Origin: Mesobacillus subterraneus
GTDB taxonomy: Bacteria > Bacillota > Bacilli > Bacillales > Cytobacillaceae
Direction: 5' to 3'
Assembly: GCF_020524355.2 (NCBI RefSeq)
Contig: NZ_CP129019.1
Coordinates: 3,348,001-3,412,000, forward strand
DNA length: 64,000 nucleotides
Shown here: one piece after another, positions 1 to 9,680 of the stretch
Position numbering within the stretch: the first letter of the stretch is position 1
Layout: the number at the start of each line of letters is the position of its first letter
Made by a program: the position numbers and the translations under genes
The notes under the pieces: model-generated
Told to the model about the DNA's origin: nothing
Databases searched by the model: none
The model's input: only the letters and a program-made list of their open reading frames with translations

Positions 1-1616
1 GGCAGTTTTGCTGTATTCATCTGGCTCAATGCCGGCGAAGTCATGGTCACTTCTGCTGGCTTGCTTGTCGGCTTATTGACTCCTAAGCTTGCAGCGACTT
101 CCTCAGCAAGGAAAGTATCAATATTTCCGAGCATCTCGACGACCTGCTGCTGCACATCCTTGCTCTTCACTTTTCCAAGCTCAAAACTGAAAGCCTCAAT
201 CATATGCTGCTTTTCCACATCAGACATACTATTCCAGAATAGAGTCGCCTGGGAATAGTGATCCTTGAAGCTGTCACTGCGTGCCTGGACTTTTCTTCCC
301 TCTACTTTTTCCTGGTGATGTTCATATCCTCCTTCGCTTACAGGTGAAGGCTTAGGATCATTGCTTTGCAGTGAATTTTTGTGATAAGCGACCTGCCCGC
401 GGTCAACCGTCATCCGGTGCATACCATCACGCTGGTTGTTATGGAATGGGCAAACCGGCCTGTTGATCGGGATCTCGTGGAAGTTCGGGCCTCCGAGACG
501 GGATAGCTGCGTGTCAGTATAAGAGAACAAACGCCCTTGAAGAAGCGGGTCGTTTGAAAAATCAATCCCTGGAACGACATGTCCCGGGTGGAAGGCCACC
601 TGCTCTGTTTCCGCAAAGTAATTGGTCACATTTTGATCAAGCGTCATTTTTCCGATGATCTTGACTGGCACCGACTCCTCCGGCCAGACTTTTGTAGGGT
701 CCAATACATCGAAATCGAATTTAAACTCATCTTCTTCGTCAATCATCTGGACGCCCAGCTCGTACTCCGGATAATTCCCCATCTCAATCGCGTCGAACAG
801 ATCCCGGCGGTGGAAATCCGGATCCTTCCCGGCAAGTTTCTGGGCTTCGTCCCAGACTAATGAATGGACACCCAGTACCGGTTTCCAGTGGAATTTAATG
901 AAGCGTGACTTGCCCTGTTCATTCACGAACCTGAAGGTGTGCACGCCAAAGCCCTCCATCATCCTGAAACTGCGTGGGATTGCACGATCTGAAATATGCC
1001 ACATGATCATATGAGCTGATTCCGTATTATTCGCAATAAAATCCCAGAACGTGTCATGCGCCGATTGAGCCTGGGGGATTTCATTATGCGGCTCTGGCTT
1101 TACCGCATGAATCAAGTCAGGGAATTTGATTGCATCCTGGATGAAGAAAACAGGGATATTGTTACCAACAAGATCATAATTACCTTCTTCTGTATAAAAT
1201 TTAGTCGAAAAACCTCGGACATCACGAACCGTGTCGCCAGATCCGCGTGAACCGGCCACCGTTGAAAATCGCACAAACACGGGAGTCTTTTTGGCAGGAT
1301 CCTGCAGGAATCCTGCTTTCGTATATTCAGCCATTGGCTCATAGACCTGGAAATGACCATGGGCGGCAAATCCCCTCGCATGCACGACACGCTCCGGAAT
1401 GCGCTCATGATCAAAATGGGTCATCTTCTCACGGAAATGGAAATCCTCCATCAATGTTGGACCACGGGCTCCTGCTTTCAAGGAATGTTCATCTTCAGAT
1501 ACACGCAGCCCCTGGTTAGTCGTCATTGCTTCACCATTATGTCCAGACCTGAATTGCTCAAGCTGCTGATCCTTTGAATTTTCGTTCGTAGATTGATTGG
1601 TCTCGTCCTTCTTCAC
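1..1616 (-). CDS. katE: Large-subunit heme catalase (3' end outside window)
   Basis: Hydrogen peroxide dismutation by a cytoplasmic monofunctional heme catalase. About 538 codons are visible and the frame runs off the left edge. Seen: the distal histidine in [14 protein letters not shown] (H79), the distal Asn in [11 protein letters not shown] (N152/153), and the proximal heme Tyr in [15 protein letters not shown] (Y366). The frame continues past the catalase core, which ends near residue 490, into a linker. That fits the long clade-2 catalases with an extra C-terminal flavodoxin-like domain rather than the short type. The start is GTG at 1616, 8 nt after GGGAGGA; the ATG 8 nt upstream runs into a stop after three codons. 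Family assignment is firm; the exact paralogue (KatE against another large catalase) is less certain. Confidence 0.93.
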   Translation of the reverse strand, partial: MKKDETNQSTNENSKDQQLEQFRSGHNGEAMTTNQGLRVSEDEHSLKAGARGPTLMEDFHFREKMTHFDHERIPERVVHARGFAAHGHFQVYEPMAEYTKAGFLQDPAKKTPVFVRFSTVAGSRGSGDTVRDVRGFSTKFYTEEGNYDLVGNNIPVFFIQDAIKFPDLIHAVKPEPHNEIPQAQSAHDTFWDFIANNTESAHMIMWHISDRAIPRSFRMMEGFGVHTFRFVNEQGKSRFIKFHWKPVLGVHSLVWDEAQKLAGKDPDFHRRDLFDAIEMGNYPEYELGVQMIDEEDEFKFDFDVLDPTKVWPEESVPVKIIGKMTLDQNVTNYFAETEQVAFHPGHVVPGIDFSNDPLLQGRLFSYTDTQLSRLGGPNFHEIPINRPVCPFHNNQRDGMHRMTVDRGQVAYHKNSLQSNDPKPSPVSEGGYEHHQEKVEGRKVQARSDSFKDHYSQATLFWNSMSDVEKQHMIEAFSFELGKVKSKDVQQQVVEMLGNIDTFLAEEVAASLGVNKPTSKPAEVTMTSPALSQMNTAKL

Positions 1617-1638
1617 TGATTCATTCCTCCCACTCTTG

Positions 1639-1718
1639 ATATGGGAGCATGCAGACAAATATGTAATCGCTCTCAAGTTGCTTTTTTTTATTCACCATGA
1701 TTGACCATGCTCCTATAT
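1639..1718 (-). promoter_or_regulatory. Long inverted repeat in the catalase leader
   Basis: ATATGGGAGCATG (1639-1651) and CATGCTCCTATAT (1706-1718) are inverted copies about 55 bp apart in the leader of the catalase gene. In the transcript the 3' arm would lie about 15 nt upstream of the Shine-Dalgarno. It could be an operator pair or an RNA stem. No PerR-type or Fur-type box was recognised here. Confidence 0.3.
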
Positions 1719-1734
1719 GGACGTATACCACAAG

Positions 1735-1774
1735 AGAAAGCCCGCTAAACGATTAGTCAGCGGGCTTTCTTTTT
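1735..1774 (-). terminator. Intrinsic terminator of the small lipoprotein gene
   Basis: Perfect 12-bp stem AGAAAGCCCGCT/AGCGGGCTTTCT with a 12-nt loop. It starts within the last codon of the lipoprotein gene and is A/T-flanked on both sides. Confidence 0.8.
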
Positions 1775-2156
1775 ACAAGTTTTCATTCAAGTATTCTTTC
1801 GCATCCTCAGGAGAAGCGAATGGTTTAACTAAGGTAATTTCATTCCCGTCGTTGGCAACTGCAAGGAACCCATCGGCTACCTGGATAATATCTGCAGAAA
1901 CATTCTTTTGCCCTTCAGTCTTTACAGTATCATCGATTGTGGCCTGTCCTTTATCAACCCAAGACTGGACTTCAACCGCGTAAGCGTCATAATCCATTCC
2001 TTCGTAAAACCTTTCTTGCAGATAATCCGTTGTCACCGGATCATCCTCAGTTTTCACTTCCGTTTCCGGCGGACCTTCCTGGCCAACTTCACCGTCATCA
2101 GCACTGCACCCAGCAAGGATTCCTGCTGCCGTTAAAGATATCAGTAGTTTCTTCAT
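1773..2156 (-). CDS. Small hypothetical lipoprotein
   Basis: A 127-aa protein with a lipoprotein signal peptide: MKKLLISLTAAGILAGCS, lipobox LAGC, predicted lipidated Cys17. The mature part is acidic, with a low-complexity stretch (DDGEVGQEGPPETE) followed by a compact domain of about 85 residues that I do not recognise. AAGGAGG lies 6 nt before the ATG. It is monocistronic with its own terminator, downstream of a stretch of repeat DNA. Anchoring to the outer face of the membrane is inferred from the signal; function is unknown. Confidence 0.8.
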   Translation of the reverse strand: MKKLLISLTAAGILAGCSADDGEVGQEGPPETEVKTEDDPVTTDYLQERFYEGMDYDAYAVEVQSWVDKGQATIDDTVKTEGQKNVSADIIQVADGFLAVANDGNEITLVKPFASPEDAKEYLNENL

Positions 2157-2276
2157 AAGATCCTCCTTGTTGTTTGATTCTCTTATTAGTTCTATACCCT
2201 ATTTAACATACGAAAAAAGTTTCTAGGTCAGTATGGATGGAATTGGCAATATTGCTGCAGCCAGATAACTCTTTTT

Positions 2277-2500
2277 GGTATTAAATCTTCTAACTGGTAT
2301 TATAATCGCTACAACTGGTATTAAATCTTCTCCAGCTGGTATTATATTCGCTGCACCTGGTATTCACTTTCTATCAACTGGTAATAAATTCTCTGCAACC
2401 GGTAATAAAACTCCACAAACCGTTGATAAATTCATCTCAACCGTTGATAAAATCGCTGTAACCGGTTTTTTATTTTCCAAAAGGAGAAAAATTCTCCTCC
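2277..2500. repeat. Degenerate tandem array, 21-bp period, with terminal hairpin
   Basis: The words GGTATTA, GGTAATAAA and CGTTGATAAA recur at 2296, 2317, 2338, 2359, 2380, 2401, 2422, 2443 and 2464, an exact 21-bp step, with one off-phase unit at 2277. The core drifts from GGTATT on the left to CGTTGAT on the right while the spacing is held. A small hairpin (AGGAG...CTCCT, about 2480-2497) closes the right end. There is no convincing ORF. It lies between the lipoprotein start and the 123-bp-type element at 2618. Confidence 0.75.
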
Positions 2501-2617
2501 CTGGCCTTTGAAGATATCTATTTTTTGGTTTTTTTCGTAAAATCCTTTTATTTTGCAATCAAGTTTGAGAATCTATTGTTTTTCCTTTCTAGAGATCCTC
2601 TCTTTCTCTACTGTGTA

Positions 2618-2738
2618 AGTAAGCGTAAGCGCCTTGGTCAGCCCCGACATGCGCTGGAGGCCCTGACAGTGAAGTTGTTCTTTGACTTCATTGGCAGGAC
2701 CGAAGCGACTCGAGGGGCTAGGCGCTGGAGCTGGACAC
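2618..2738 (+). repeat. Intergenic nested-palindrome element, copy 1
   Basis: A single copy of the family seen at eight places here. It opens with AGCGTAAGCGCC, holds a central hairpin (GTGAAGTTG..GACTTCAT) and closes with GGGGCTAGGCGCTGGAGC, which pairs with the opening arm. It is followed by CTAATCTAAGTA, a 3' flank also found after the copy at 29152. Short translated frames inside it are not genes. Confidence 0.85.
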
Positions 2739-2776
2739 TAATCTAAGTACATAAATTTTATGCTTTCTGGTTCAGC

Positions 2777-2814
2777 AAAAAAGCAGGATTCCCAACTAGG
2801 GAATCCTGCTTTTT
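2777..2814 (-). terminator. Terminator of the ferritin gene
   Basis: Stem AAAAAGCAGGATTCCC / GGGAATCCTGCTTTTT with a 5-nt loop, directly 3' of ferritin. Confidence 0.9.
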
Positions 2815-2825
2815 GATATATCTAT

Positions 2826-3329
2826 TCACTCTGGCGCAGTAAATGAACGCTGTGCCAGTTCGTTTTCGAGCATGAAGAATGCGTTGCTGTCCTTATCGAT
2901 GCGTCGCAGCTTTTGAATTAGGCTGTCAAAAAGGGCTTCTTCTTCTACCTGTTCTTCAATGAACCATTTCAGGAATGTCATCGTTGCGTGCTCTCGCTCA
3001 TCCAGTGCAATATCTGCAAGATGATAAATGCGGCGTGTTACTTCCTTCTCGTGGCCAAGTCCTTTTTCAAAAACATCAAGAACAGACTCGAAATCGTTTG
3101 ATGGAGCGTGGAACCCATCGAATGTCACGCGCTCACCCATATCATTAATGAAATTGTAAAATTTCATCGCATGGAAGCGTTCTTCTTCAGCTTGTACCAA
3201 AAAGAAGTTTGCAAAGCCATCGAGATTCTCCGCTGAGCAATACGCAGCCATTGCCATGTATGCGTGCGCAGAATAAAACTCATAATTCATTTGTTGAACC
3301 AAACCATCAACCAACTTATCGCTGATCAT
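2826..3329 (-). CDS. ftnA: Ferritin (non-heme iron storage protein)
   Basis: Oxidises Fe(II) and stores ferric mineral inside a 24-subunit cytoplasmic cage. The 167-aa length is normal for bacterial ferritin. Diiron (ferroxidase) ligands are recognisable: E in MNYEFYSAHAY, the pair ExxH in QAEEERFHAMKF, and the second-half E in DEREHATMTFLKWFIEEQVEEE. The ATG at 3329 is preceded by GAGGAGG at 6 nt; a longer TTG-initiated frame starts inside this Shine-Dalgarno and is unlikely. Monocistronic. It is close to the catalase, but nothing shows co-regulation; no Fur box was seen. Confidence 0.95.
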   Translation of the reverse strand: MISDKLVDGLVQQMNYEFYSAHAYMAMAAYCSAENLDGFANFFLVQAEEERFHAMKFYNFINDMGERVTFDGFHAPSNDFESVLDVFEKGLGHEKEVTRRIYHLADIALDEREHATMTFLKWFIEEQVEEEALFDSLIQKLRRIDKDSNAFFMLENELAQRSFTAPE

Positions 3330-3449
3330 TGTATTCCTCCTCAATCCATGCAGCTATTGTCTTTTTACGCTAACATATTTATTTTACCTTCACAATTGAA
3401 TTTTACCCTTTTGTATGGATAAAAACCATGTTTATCCAAGTCAAAAATA

Positions 3450-3494
3450 AAAAAGGACAGTCCGTAAGCCACATCCAAGCTTCCGGAGCTGACC
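3450..3494 (-). terminator. Probable terminator of the exporter operon
   Basis: Imperfect stem (GGTCAGCTCCGGAAGC against GGCTTACGGACTGTCC) followed by a T-rich run on the minus strand, a few bases after the stop of the coiled-coil secreted protein gene. Confidence 0.55.
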
Positions 3495-3499
3495 TAAAT

Positions 3500-5296
3500 T
3501 TATTTGAATAAATCCATTAAAAGATCCCAAAAGCCTTTCTTTTTCTCTGGCTTCGCCTTCTTCGTCTCTTGCTCTTCTTTTTCAATGGCTTCTGTTTTGA
3601 TGACGAATTGTACTGAAGTGACGTTCTCGTTCTTCGGGGAAACGAAAGAAACTGGCTCGAAGTCCGATTTGTCATACTCCTTGATCATATCAGTGATTTC
3701 CTGCTGCATTTGCTCAGGCAAGTTTTTCGTTTCCTGGTGCAATTCATTTGTTCCGTCTTTGAGTTCACCGACTCCTCTGTTCAATTCAGCTGTGCCATCT
3801 GCCAGACCGGCAATTCCAAAATGCAGCTGATTATAGGAAGCTGCAAGCTTGCTTACTCCTCCTGTAAATCCATCAAGACCGGAGTGGAATTCCCCGTATT
3901 GTGAGGACAATTCCGCGAGCCCTTTCTGCAACTGTTCCAGGCCGCTCATATCCATGTCCTTAAGGGATGCAGACAGTTCATCCGCAATTGTTGTCAGTCC
4001 TGCACTCATTTCAGTTACAGAGCCGCTGACCTGCTTCAGTGTTGGGTCAACAGCTGCAAAGGCTTCCTGTACCTGTGAATAAGTACCTTTGACTTTTTGG
4101 GCAGCTGTATAGGACTCCACCAGTTTATTAATAACATTCGCATCTGCGCCGCTGCTGTATAATGCTTCTATCTCTTCTTCTGAAACTTCATGGGCCGGAA
4201 TTTCTTTGATCGCTCCATCAAGTGCACCGTAGGCATTTGCGTAATTTTCGCGCAAAGTTGTCAGCCCATCGGCTGCCTGCTTCATCCCGCTGGCTAATTG
4301 ATTCAGTACAGCCGGCAGCTCACTCATGCTTGTCACGTCCATTTGAGTTGAATCCCCTGAAAGTGACGTGCTGATTTGCTTCAATGCATCACCAATGGAA
4401 CTGGATGCACTGACGATTTGTGAGGAGGAACCATTCAGCTCACCAATGCCGTTTTTATATTTTGCCGAACCGTCACGCAGGCTAGCTGCACCATTGTTCA
4501 ATTGTGAAACACCACTGTTCAGGTCGGCAACTCCATTATTCAATTTACTGATTGCGTCTGATAATGCCGACATATCATCGGTCATGCTCTCCATTTCCGA
4601 AGTATCGATCGGCAGAGTTGAAGGAACGGCTGCAATATCGACACCTGTGAATTCAAAATCCTCCACGTCGGCTTCGACACTGAACTCTTCCTCCTGGCCC
4701 GGCATGACAGTAAAGGTAATTTGCTTGTTCTTTCCGGCATTTGCAACCATTCCAGCATCAGCTTCTATATTTTGATAGCTATTAGCTAATTGCAGCGAAA
4801 CTTGCAATAAGTAATTCTCAAAATACACGCTGTCTGCTCCTTCATTGGCTGTAGTACTGATCTTCATTTCCAAATGGCCTTCTTTTCCTGCAAGCTCAGA
4901 TGCTTCAACTTCACGTCCATCAAGAAAATAGGAAATCTTAATCTCCCATGGCAGCTCTGTATTGTCTTCCATGTTTCCCTGATAATAGAACTTTCCTTCT
5001 GGGGCATCGATCCGGACAGCCTGCCCGTTTTGATCAAGTTCAGACAGGTTAGTCAGGTTTTTGACGCTGCTGTACATCCCATAATCGAGAATTTCTCCAG
5101 CCTTCGTTACTTCCAATGTATTGACCACATAAATATCATCAAGATGTCCATTGGATTTTAATGTGGCATAAACAACTTCGTCTTTGGAGGTGATCTTCCC
5201 TCCAGTTTCTGCCGCTGCTCCATGACTAAGAAATGTAGGCAGGATGATCATTGATGCTAGAGCAGCAGGAAGTAATTTATTTGTTCTCATCATCAT
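3500..5296 (-). CDS. Secreted coiled-coil protein, YhgE/Pip-like, partner of MMPL exporter
   Basis: 598 aa with a signal peptide (hydrophobic residues about 8-25, AAAETGG cleavage region). There is a beta-rich N-terminal domain to about residue 230, then long heptad-like repeats of the type LNNGVADLNSGVSQLNNG (about 240-300 and 425-530). These are typical of the YhgE/Pip extracellular region found beside RND/MMPL transporters. The C-terminus is short and Lys-rich with an amphipathic end and no clear membrane anchor. Its start overlaps the transporter stop (ATG/TGA overlap), so the two are translationally coupled. Three ATGs occur in a row; the third (5290) has the best spacing to GAGGAG. An accessory role in export or envelope assembly is inferred from family and position only. 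Confidence 0.8.
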   Translation of the reverse strand: MMMRTNKLLPAALASMIILPTFLSHGAAAETGGKITSKDEVVYATLKSNGHLDDIYVVNTLEVTKAGEILDYGMYSSVKNLTNLSELDQNGQAVRIDAPEGKFYYQGNMEDNTELPWEIKISYFLDGREVEASELAGKEGHLEMKISTTANEGADSVYFENYLLQVSLQLANSYQNIEADAGMVANAGKNKQITFTVMPGQEEEFSVEADVEDFEFTGVDIAAVPSTLPIDTSEMESMTDDMSALSDAISKLNNGVADLNSGVSQLNNGAASLRDGSAKYKNGIGELNGSSSQIVSASSSIGDALKQISTSLSGDSTQMDVTSMSELPAVLNQLASGMKQAADGLTTLRENYANAYGALDGAIKEIPAHEVSEEEIEALYSSGADANVINKLVESYTAAQKVKGTYSQVQEAFAAVDPTLKQVSGSVTEMSAGLTTIADELSASLKDMDMSGLEQLQKGLAELSSQYGEFHSGLDGFTGGVSKLAASYNQLHFGIAGLADGTAELNRGVGELKDGTNELHQETKNLPEQMQQEITDMIKEYDKSDFEPVSFVSPKNENVTSVQFVIKTEAIEKEEQETKKAKPEKKKGFWDLLMDLFK

Positions 5297-7350
5297 TTCT
5301 CCTCGTAAAAATTTGCTTTATAGGTCGTCTTTTTTATGAATTTATCGAATACCAGCAGCATTGCTGGCAATAAGAAGACGACCATCACGAACGCAAGCAA
5401 TGCTCCCCTTCCTAATAACAGGCCGATGGATCCAACAATCGGGTTGGAAGACGTCAGCCATAAAATAAATCCGACACTCGATAAAATCGCTGCAGATATC
5501 GAGATGGAGAAGGTTTTTGCATCTAATGTTTTCACGATTGCTTTTTTCGCGGACATGTCCTGGCGATTATGCTGGTAAGCTTCCGTCAGCAAAATAGCGT
5601 AGTCTACCGTCGCGGCAAGCTGTACCGTGCTGATGATCAAATATCCGACAAACACCAGCGATGAACTTGTAAAATACGGAATCGACAGATTGATCCAGAC
5701 CGCTGACTGAATCGTGATCAGCAGCACCAGCGGAATCGAAATTGACTTAAAGGTTGCCAGCAGGACGATCGCAATCGTCACGACAGTTAATACATTCACG
5801 ACAATATTATCCTTGTTGACGACATTTTTAATATCATACAATGTGACGCTTTCCCCGAGGCTCAGTGCCTTGTCGCCATAATATCTTTCAGCTGCTCCAT
5901 TTACCTTCTGAACGATTGAAAAAGGAATATCTCCTTCTGTCCCCTGATTCGTATTAATGATGATCCTGCTGTAATTTTTCGAATAAAATTCGTTCGTGAT
6001 CGATTCATCCAGGTATTCAGGAGGAATGACCGAGCCTACCATATTGACATAGGCAATCACACTTGTGACGTAATCCAGATTCTCCAGCTCTTGGACCAGC
6101 TCTGCTTCCTTTGCAGTATCTCCTTTAGGAACCAAAAGGACAACCGGGGTCGTTTCTCCAAACGCTTCTTTGATCTTGATAAAATCACTGCCGGCTCGTG
6201 TCGTTTCCGGCTGTTCGCCAAGCCCATACGTAAACGCCGTATTGCTTTGCGCCAAAAAGCTTGGAACAAGAATAGCAAAAACGAGCAGGAGACTTGGGAT
6301 TTTCAATTTTACGACAAAGCTGCCGATTCCAGTAAAGCTTGGAACAAAGCTTCTGTGCTGCGTTTTGTCCATCCATTTATAGAAAAATAATGTCAGCGCC
6401 GGCAAAAATACCATGACGCTACTAAAGCTTAAAACAATTCCTTTTACGAGATTGATCCCAAGGTCCGAGCCTATTTCAAATTCCATGAATGTCAGGGCAA
6501 TGAATCCAAAAAATGTAGTCGCTGCACTGGCGGTGATTGCCGGGAATGACTTTTTCATCGCCATACGCATCGCTTCTTCAGGATTATTGGTCTGCTTCCG
6601 ATAATCTGAAAAGCTATGAAGCAGGAAAACGGCATAATCGAGTGAAACAGCCAGTTGCAGGATCGGAGCGACCGACTGGGTAACAAAGGAAACCTCGCCG
6701 ATAAAAATGTTCGTGCCAAGGTTGATGAGAACCGATACCCCGATCGCCGTCAGGAAGAATAAAGGCTCGATCCATGAAGTGGTTGAAATCGCGAGAATGA
6801 AAATAATAATTGGAACGAGCAAAATCGCTGCATACATCGATTCTGTCCCAGCCATTTTTTGTGAGGATGCGGTATTGATGGCTTCGCCCGCAATCGCTCC
6901 GTCTTCACCAATCAAGGCATAAATACCATCGGTGATTGATACTTCATCACCAGAGCGGACGCTGATGGAGAACAGCGCATTCCCATCTTTATAGTAGTTT
7001 TCGACTGTCTCTTTATCAGCCATCTCGAGGGGAGTTTTTAAATCCACCACATCATCAAGCCATATGACATCGCCAACACCATCAATCGCTGACAATTCCT
7101 CTTTGAGGCTTAGTGCTTGCTGCAAGGATATATCCCTTACCATCACCCTAGTATCTGGTACCTCTGCAGTAAACTCCTTTTCCATCACTTCCATTGCCCT
7201 TGTTGACTGAGCATCATCTGGCAGATAATCGACCATATTATAATTGACCGACACAAAAAATTGCGCCACCGTCGAGATTAACGTAAATAAAAAAAATGCG
7301 ATCACAACAGCTTTTTTATGTTTTATGATTTTTTCAGCAATGCTTATCAT
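5293..7350 (-). CDS. MMPL/RND-family transporter
   Basis: 685-aa polytopic membrane protein with the duplicated MMPL layout: TM1, an extracytoplasmic domain, then a six-helix block, repeated. The second half starts near residue 345 (FVVKLKIPSLLLVFAILVPS). It is a proton-driven exporter of lipids, peptides or drugs by family; the substrate is unknown. First gene of a two-gene operon with the coiled-coil secreted protein and divergent from a TetR regulator across a 160-bp region with inverted repeats. That is the classic layout of a repressor-controlled efflux unit. The reading frame is intact. Confidence 0.9.
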   Translation of the reverse strand: MISIAEKIIKHKKAVVIAFFLFTLISTVAQFFVSVNYNMVDYLPDDAQSTRAMEVMEKEFTAEVPDTRVMVRDISLQQALSLKEELSAIDGVGDVIWLDDVVDLKTPLEMADKETVENYYKDGNALFSISVRSGDEVSITDGIYALIGEDGAIAGEAINTASSQKMAGTESMYAAILLVPIIIFILAISTTSWIEPLFFLTAIGVSVLINLGTNIFIGEVSFVTQSVAPILQLAVSLDYAVFLLHSFSDYRKQTNNPEEAMRMAMKKSFPAITASAATTFFGFIALTFMEFEIGSDLGINLVKGIVLSFSSVMVFLPALTLFFYKWMDKTQHRSFVPSFTGIGSFVVKLKIPSLLLVFAILVPSFLAQSNTAFTYGLGEQPETTRAGSDFIKIKEAFGETTPVVLLVPKGDTAKEAELVQELENLDYVTSVIAYVNMVGSVIPPEYLDESITNEFYSKNYSRIIINTNQGTEGDIPFSIVQKVNGAAERYYGDKALSLGESVTLYDIKNVVNKDNIVVNVLTVVTIAIVLLATFKSISIPLVLLITIQSAVWINLSIPYFTSSSLVFVGYLIISTVQLAATVDYAILLTEAYQHNRQDMSAKKAIVKTLDAKTFSISISAAILSSVGFILWLTSSNPIVGSIGLLLGRGALLAFVMVVFLLPAMLLVFDKFIKKTTYKANFYEEK

Positions 7351-7405
7351 TCTTCAACCTCACTTGAGTCTTTTGCCATTTCACTTTATCATTATATAAA
7401 CACCG

Positions 7406-7474
7406 TGTTGTCTATTCAACAAACAGTTGCGTACATAACGTGCAATAAACAACATATGATTAATTTCTGTTGTT
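7406..7474. promoter_or_regulatory. Candidate TetR operators between tetR and MMPL operon
   Basis: Two inverted repeats share a core: TGTTG-N6-CAACA (7406-7421) and AACAACA-N13-TGTTGTT (7448-7474). They lie in the intergenic region between the divergent regulator and exporter, where a TetR dimer would be expected to act on both genes. Confidence 0.5.
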
Positions 7475-7512
7475 TAACTCAATGTTTTGCAGATAAAGGA
7501 AGGGTTTATTTG

Positions 7513-8033
7513 ATGGACAGACGAAAAAAGTAACAAGGATGGTTCTTAAGGAAAGTCTGATGAACTTATTGAAAAACAAAACGATTTCCAATATCACCAT
7601 AAAAGAAATCTGTGAGTTGGCAGACATCAATCGCTCCACATTTTACTCTCATTTTTCCAGTCAATATGACCTGCTGAATGCGATTGAAGAAGAATTCATT
7701 GAAGATATGACAGCGACGCTTAACCAATATAATTTTTCCAAAGAAGAAGAAGCTTTAAAAATGACAGAGAAGACCCTTGAGTATATTGCACTGAAAAACG
7801 ATGTATGCCAGACACTCCTTAGCGAAAACAGTGATATCCACTTCCAGAAAAAAGGAATGGCGATCACGCAGGAATTCATCTTCAAAAACTGGATTCGCGA
7901 CAAACACTTTGACCGTGATACATTTGAATATATCAATAGATTTGTCGTAAGCGGAAGTATATATGTGATTAAAAACTGGGTGGAATACGGGATGGACAAA
8001 ACACCGAGAGAGATGGCAGAAAATCATCAATAA
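7513..8033 (+). CDS. TetR/AcrR-family regulator (frame break near start)
   Basis: About 173 aa if read from ATG 7513. N-terminal helix-turn-helix: TIKEICELADINRSTFYSHF. The C-terminal ligand domain resembles the TetR C-terminal types found with MMPL exporters. The ATG at 7513 has a good ribosome site (AAAGGAAGGG) and starts MDRRK, the usual beginning of this family. An A6 run (7524-7529) then puts the frame out by one, and the stop TAA follows at once. One more A would give MDRRKKVTRMVLKESLM without a break. As written, translation could only begin at ATG 7539 or 7560, which lack ribosome sites and lose the first helix. Sequencing error or a slip-prone switch are both possible. Confidence 0.8.
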
Positions 8034-8064
8034 CTTCATAAATAGAGGATTATCGAACATACGA

Positions 8065-8100
8065 TAAAGCGCCAGCCCATCTATCCGGGGCCGGCGCTTT
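8065..8100. terminator. Bidirectional terminator between tetR and rlmCD
   Basis: AAAGCGCCAGCCC / GGGGCCGGCGCTTT stem with one bulge, A-rich on the left and T-rich on the right. It serves both convergent genes. Confidence 0.85.
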
Positions 8101-8102
8101 CA

Positions 8103-9665
8103 TTATTTCAGTACCAGTCTCGTGACACTCTCAATCTGAGAAGTGTGCGGGAACATGTCGACTGGCTGGATGTATTCAACTTTATATTTTGAGCCGAGTG
8201 TCATGATATCCTTTGCAAGTGTTGAAGGATTGCAGGAAACATAGACAAAGGATTTTGGTTTGATTTTTAGGACTGTCTGCAGGAATTCGTCATCGCAGCC
8301 TGTTCGCGGCGGATCGACGACAATTACATCCGGCCTCCAGCCTTCCTTCAGCCATTTTGGAAGCAGTTCCTCAGCTTTGCCCATATAGAACCTGGCATGA
8401 TTGACCTCGTGCTTGATGGCATTTTTCTTTGCATCTTCGATCGATTCTGCAATGACGTCCATTCCGCGGACCTCTCCAGCCTGATCGGCCATCCATAATC
8501 CAATTGTCCCAACTCCGCAATAGGCATCAACCAGCTTTTCTTTACCTGTCAGCATCGCCGCTGCCTTCGCTTCATTGTAGAGTTTAACAGTCTGTTCCGG
8601 GTTCAGCTGGAAGAATGTACGTGCAGACAATTCAAACTGCAGGTCGCCCAGTGTTTCCTGGATATAATCATTGCCTTCCAAAGTCGCCGTTTCGTTTCCG
8701 AAAATGACCGAAGTTTTCTCTCCATTGACGTTTTGGACAATCGAGTTAACCTCTGGCAGCCTCTTTTTGATTTCCTGGATGATGATGTCCTTTTTCGGAA
8801 GCTCTTTCTGTGTCGTAATCAAGACAATTTGGAGCTCTCCGGTCTGGACACCTGTCCTGGCAACGATTGTCCGGACGAGACCTTTGTGCTTCTTCTCATT
8901 GTAAATCGGAATCTTCAAATCCTGCAGAATGCCTTTTACAATCTCTGTAGCTTTTGTCGTTGCCGGATGCTGGACCGCACACTGCTCGATATTGATCAAG
9001 TTGTGCGAGTTTAAGCCATAAAGACCGGCAAGTATCTTACCGTCCTTTTCGCCAACCTGGAACTGGCTCTTGTTCCGGTAACCCCATGGGTTTTCCATAC
9101 CGATAGTCTGGCGGATATCCAGGTCATCGATTTTCAGCTTTGTATGGCGCTCCATAGCCTGGATGACAATGTCACGTTTTTCATTGAGCTGCTGGTCATA
9201 GCGCAAATGCTGGAGCTGGCAGCCTCCGCACTGGTCGTAGACCGGACACAGCGGCTTGATCCGATGCTCTGATTGCTTGCGGATTTTCTTGATTTTCGCC
9301 TCAGCAAACTTTGGATGTACCTTCGTCGCCTCCGCAACAATTTCCTCACCCGGCAAAGCACCCGGCACAAACACGACCTGGCGCTTGAAATAACCTACGC
9401 CTTCTCCATTGATACCAAGACGCTTGATCGTCAGCGGGAAGGTTTGTTTCAGCTCCAGTTTCGCGGTTTGCTGGTCTTTGCTCGGCTGCAGGCCCTGTTT
9501 TTTATACTTGCCTTCACTTACTTGCTGTCCTTTTTTGATAGGATTGGTTTTTTTTACATGCGAGTCTTTGTCAGCTGGCTTCCCGCCTTTTTTATACTGC
9601 TCTTTGCTCTTTTGCTGACCTATTTTGAGTTGATGCTCTTTTTGCTTTTGCTGCTCTTTTTTCAT
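8103..9665 (-). CDS. rlmCD: 23S rRNA (uracil-C5)-methyltransferase RlmCD
   Basis: SAM-dependent methylation of 23S rRNA uridines (U747/U1939 in the Bacillus enzyme). 520 aa. Residues about 75-130 form a TRAM RNA-binding domain. The Fe-S cysteine set follows in [14 protein letters not shown], then the methyltransferase fold with [13 protein letters not shown] (SAM loop), DPPRTGC, and the catalytic Cys in [14 protein letters not shown]. Odd: the first 75 residues are a Lys/Gln-rich basic tail made of imperfect repeats ([31 protein letters not shown]), longer than in typical orthologues. It may bind RNA. Downstream of alkA on the same strand with a 15-nt gap, so the two are probably co-transcribed. 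Confidence 0.93.
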   Translation of the reverse strand: MKKEQQKQKEHQLKIGQQKSKEQYKKGGKPADKDSHVKKTNPIKKGQQVSEGKYKKQGLQPSKDQQTAKLELKQTFPLTIKRLGINGEGVGYFKRQVVFVPGALPGEEIVAEATKVHPKFAEAKIKKIRKQSEHRIKPLCPVYDQCGGCQLQHLRYDQQLNEKRDIVIQAMERHTKLKIDDLDIRQTIGMENPWGYRNKSQFQVGEKDGKILAGLYGLNSHNLINIEQCAVQHPATTKATEIVKGILQDLKIPIYNEKKHKGLVRTIVARTGVQTGELQIVLITTQKELPKKDIIIQEIKKRLPEVNSIVQNVNGEKTSVIFGNETATLEGNDYIQETLGDLQFELSARTFFQLNPEQTVKLYNEAKAAAMLTGKEKLVDAYCGVGTIGLWMADQAGEVRGMDVIAESIEDAKKNAIKHEVNHARFYMGKAEELLPKWLKEGWRPDVIVVDPPRTGCDDEFLQTVLKIKPKSFVYVSCNPSTLAKDIMTLGSKYKVEYIQPVDMFPHTSQIESVTRLVLK

Positions 9666-9680
9666 AAAACTTCACTCCAA

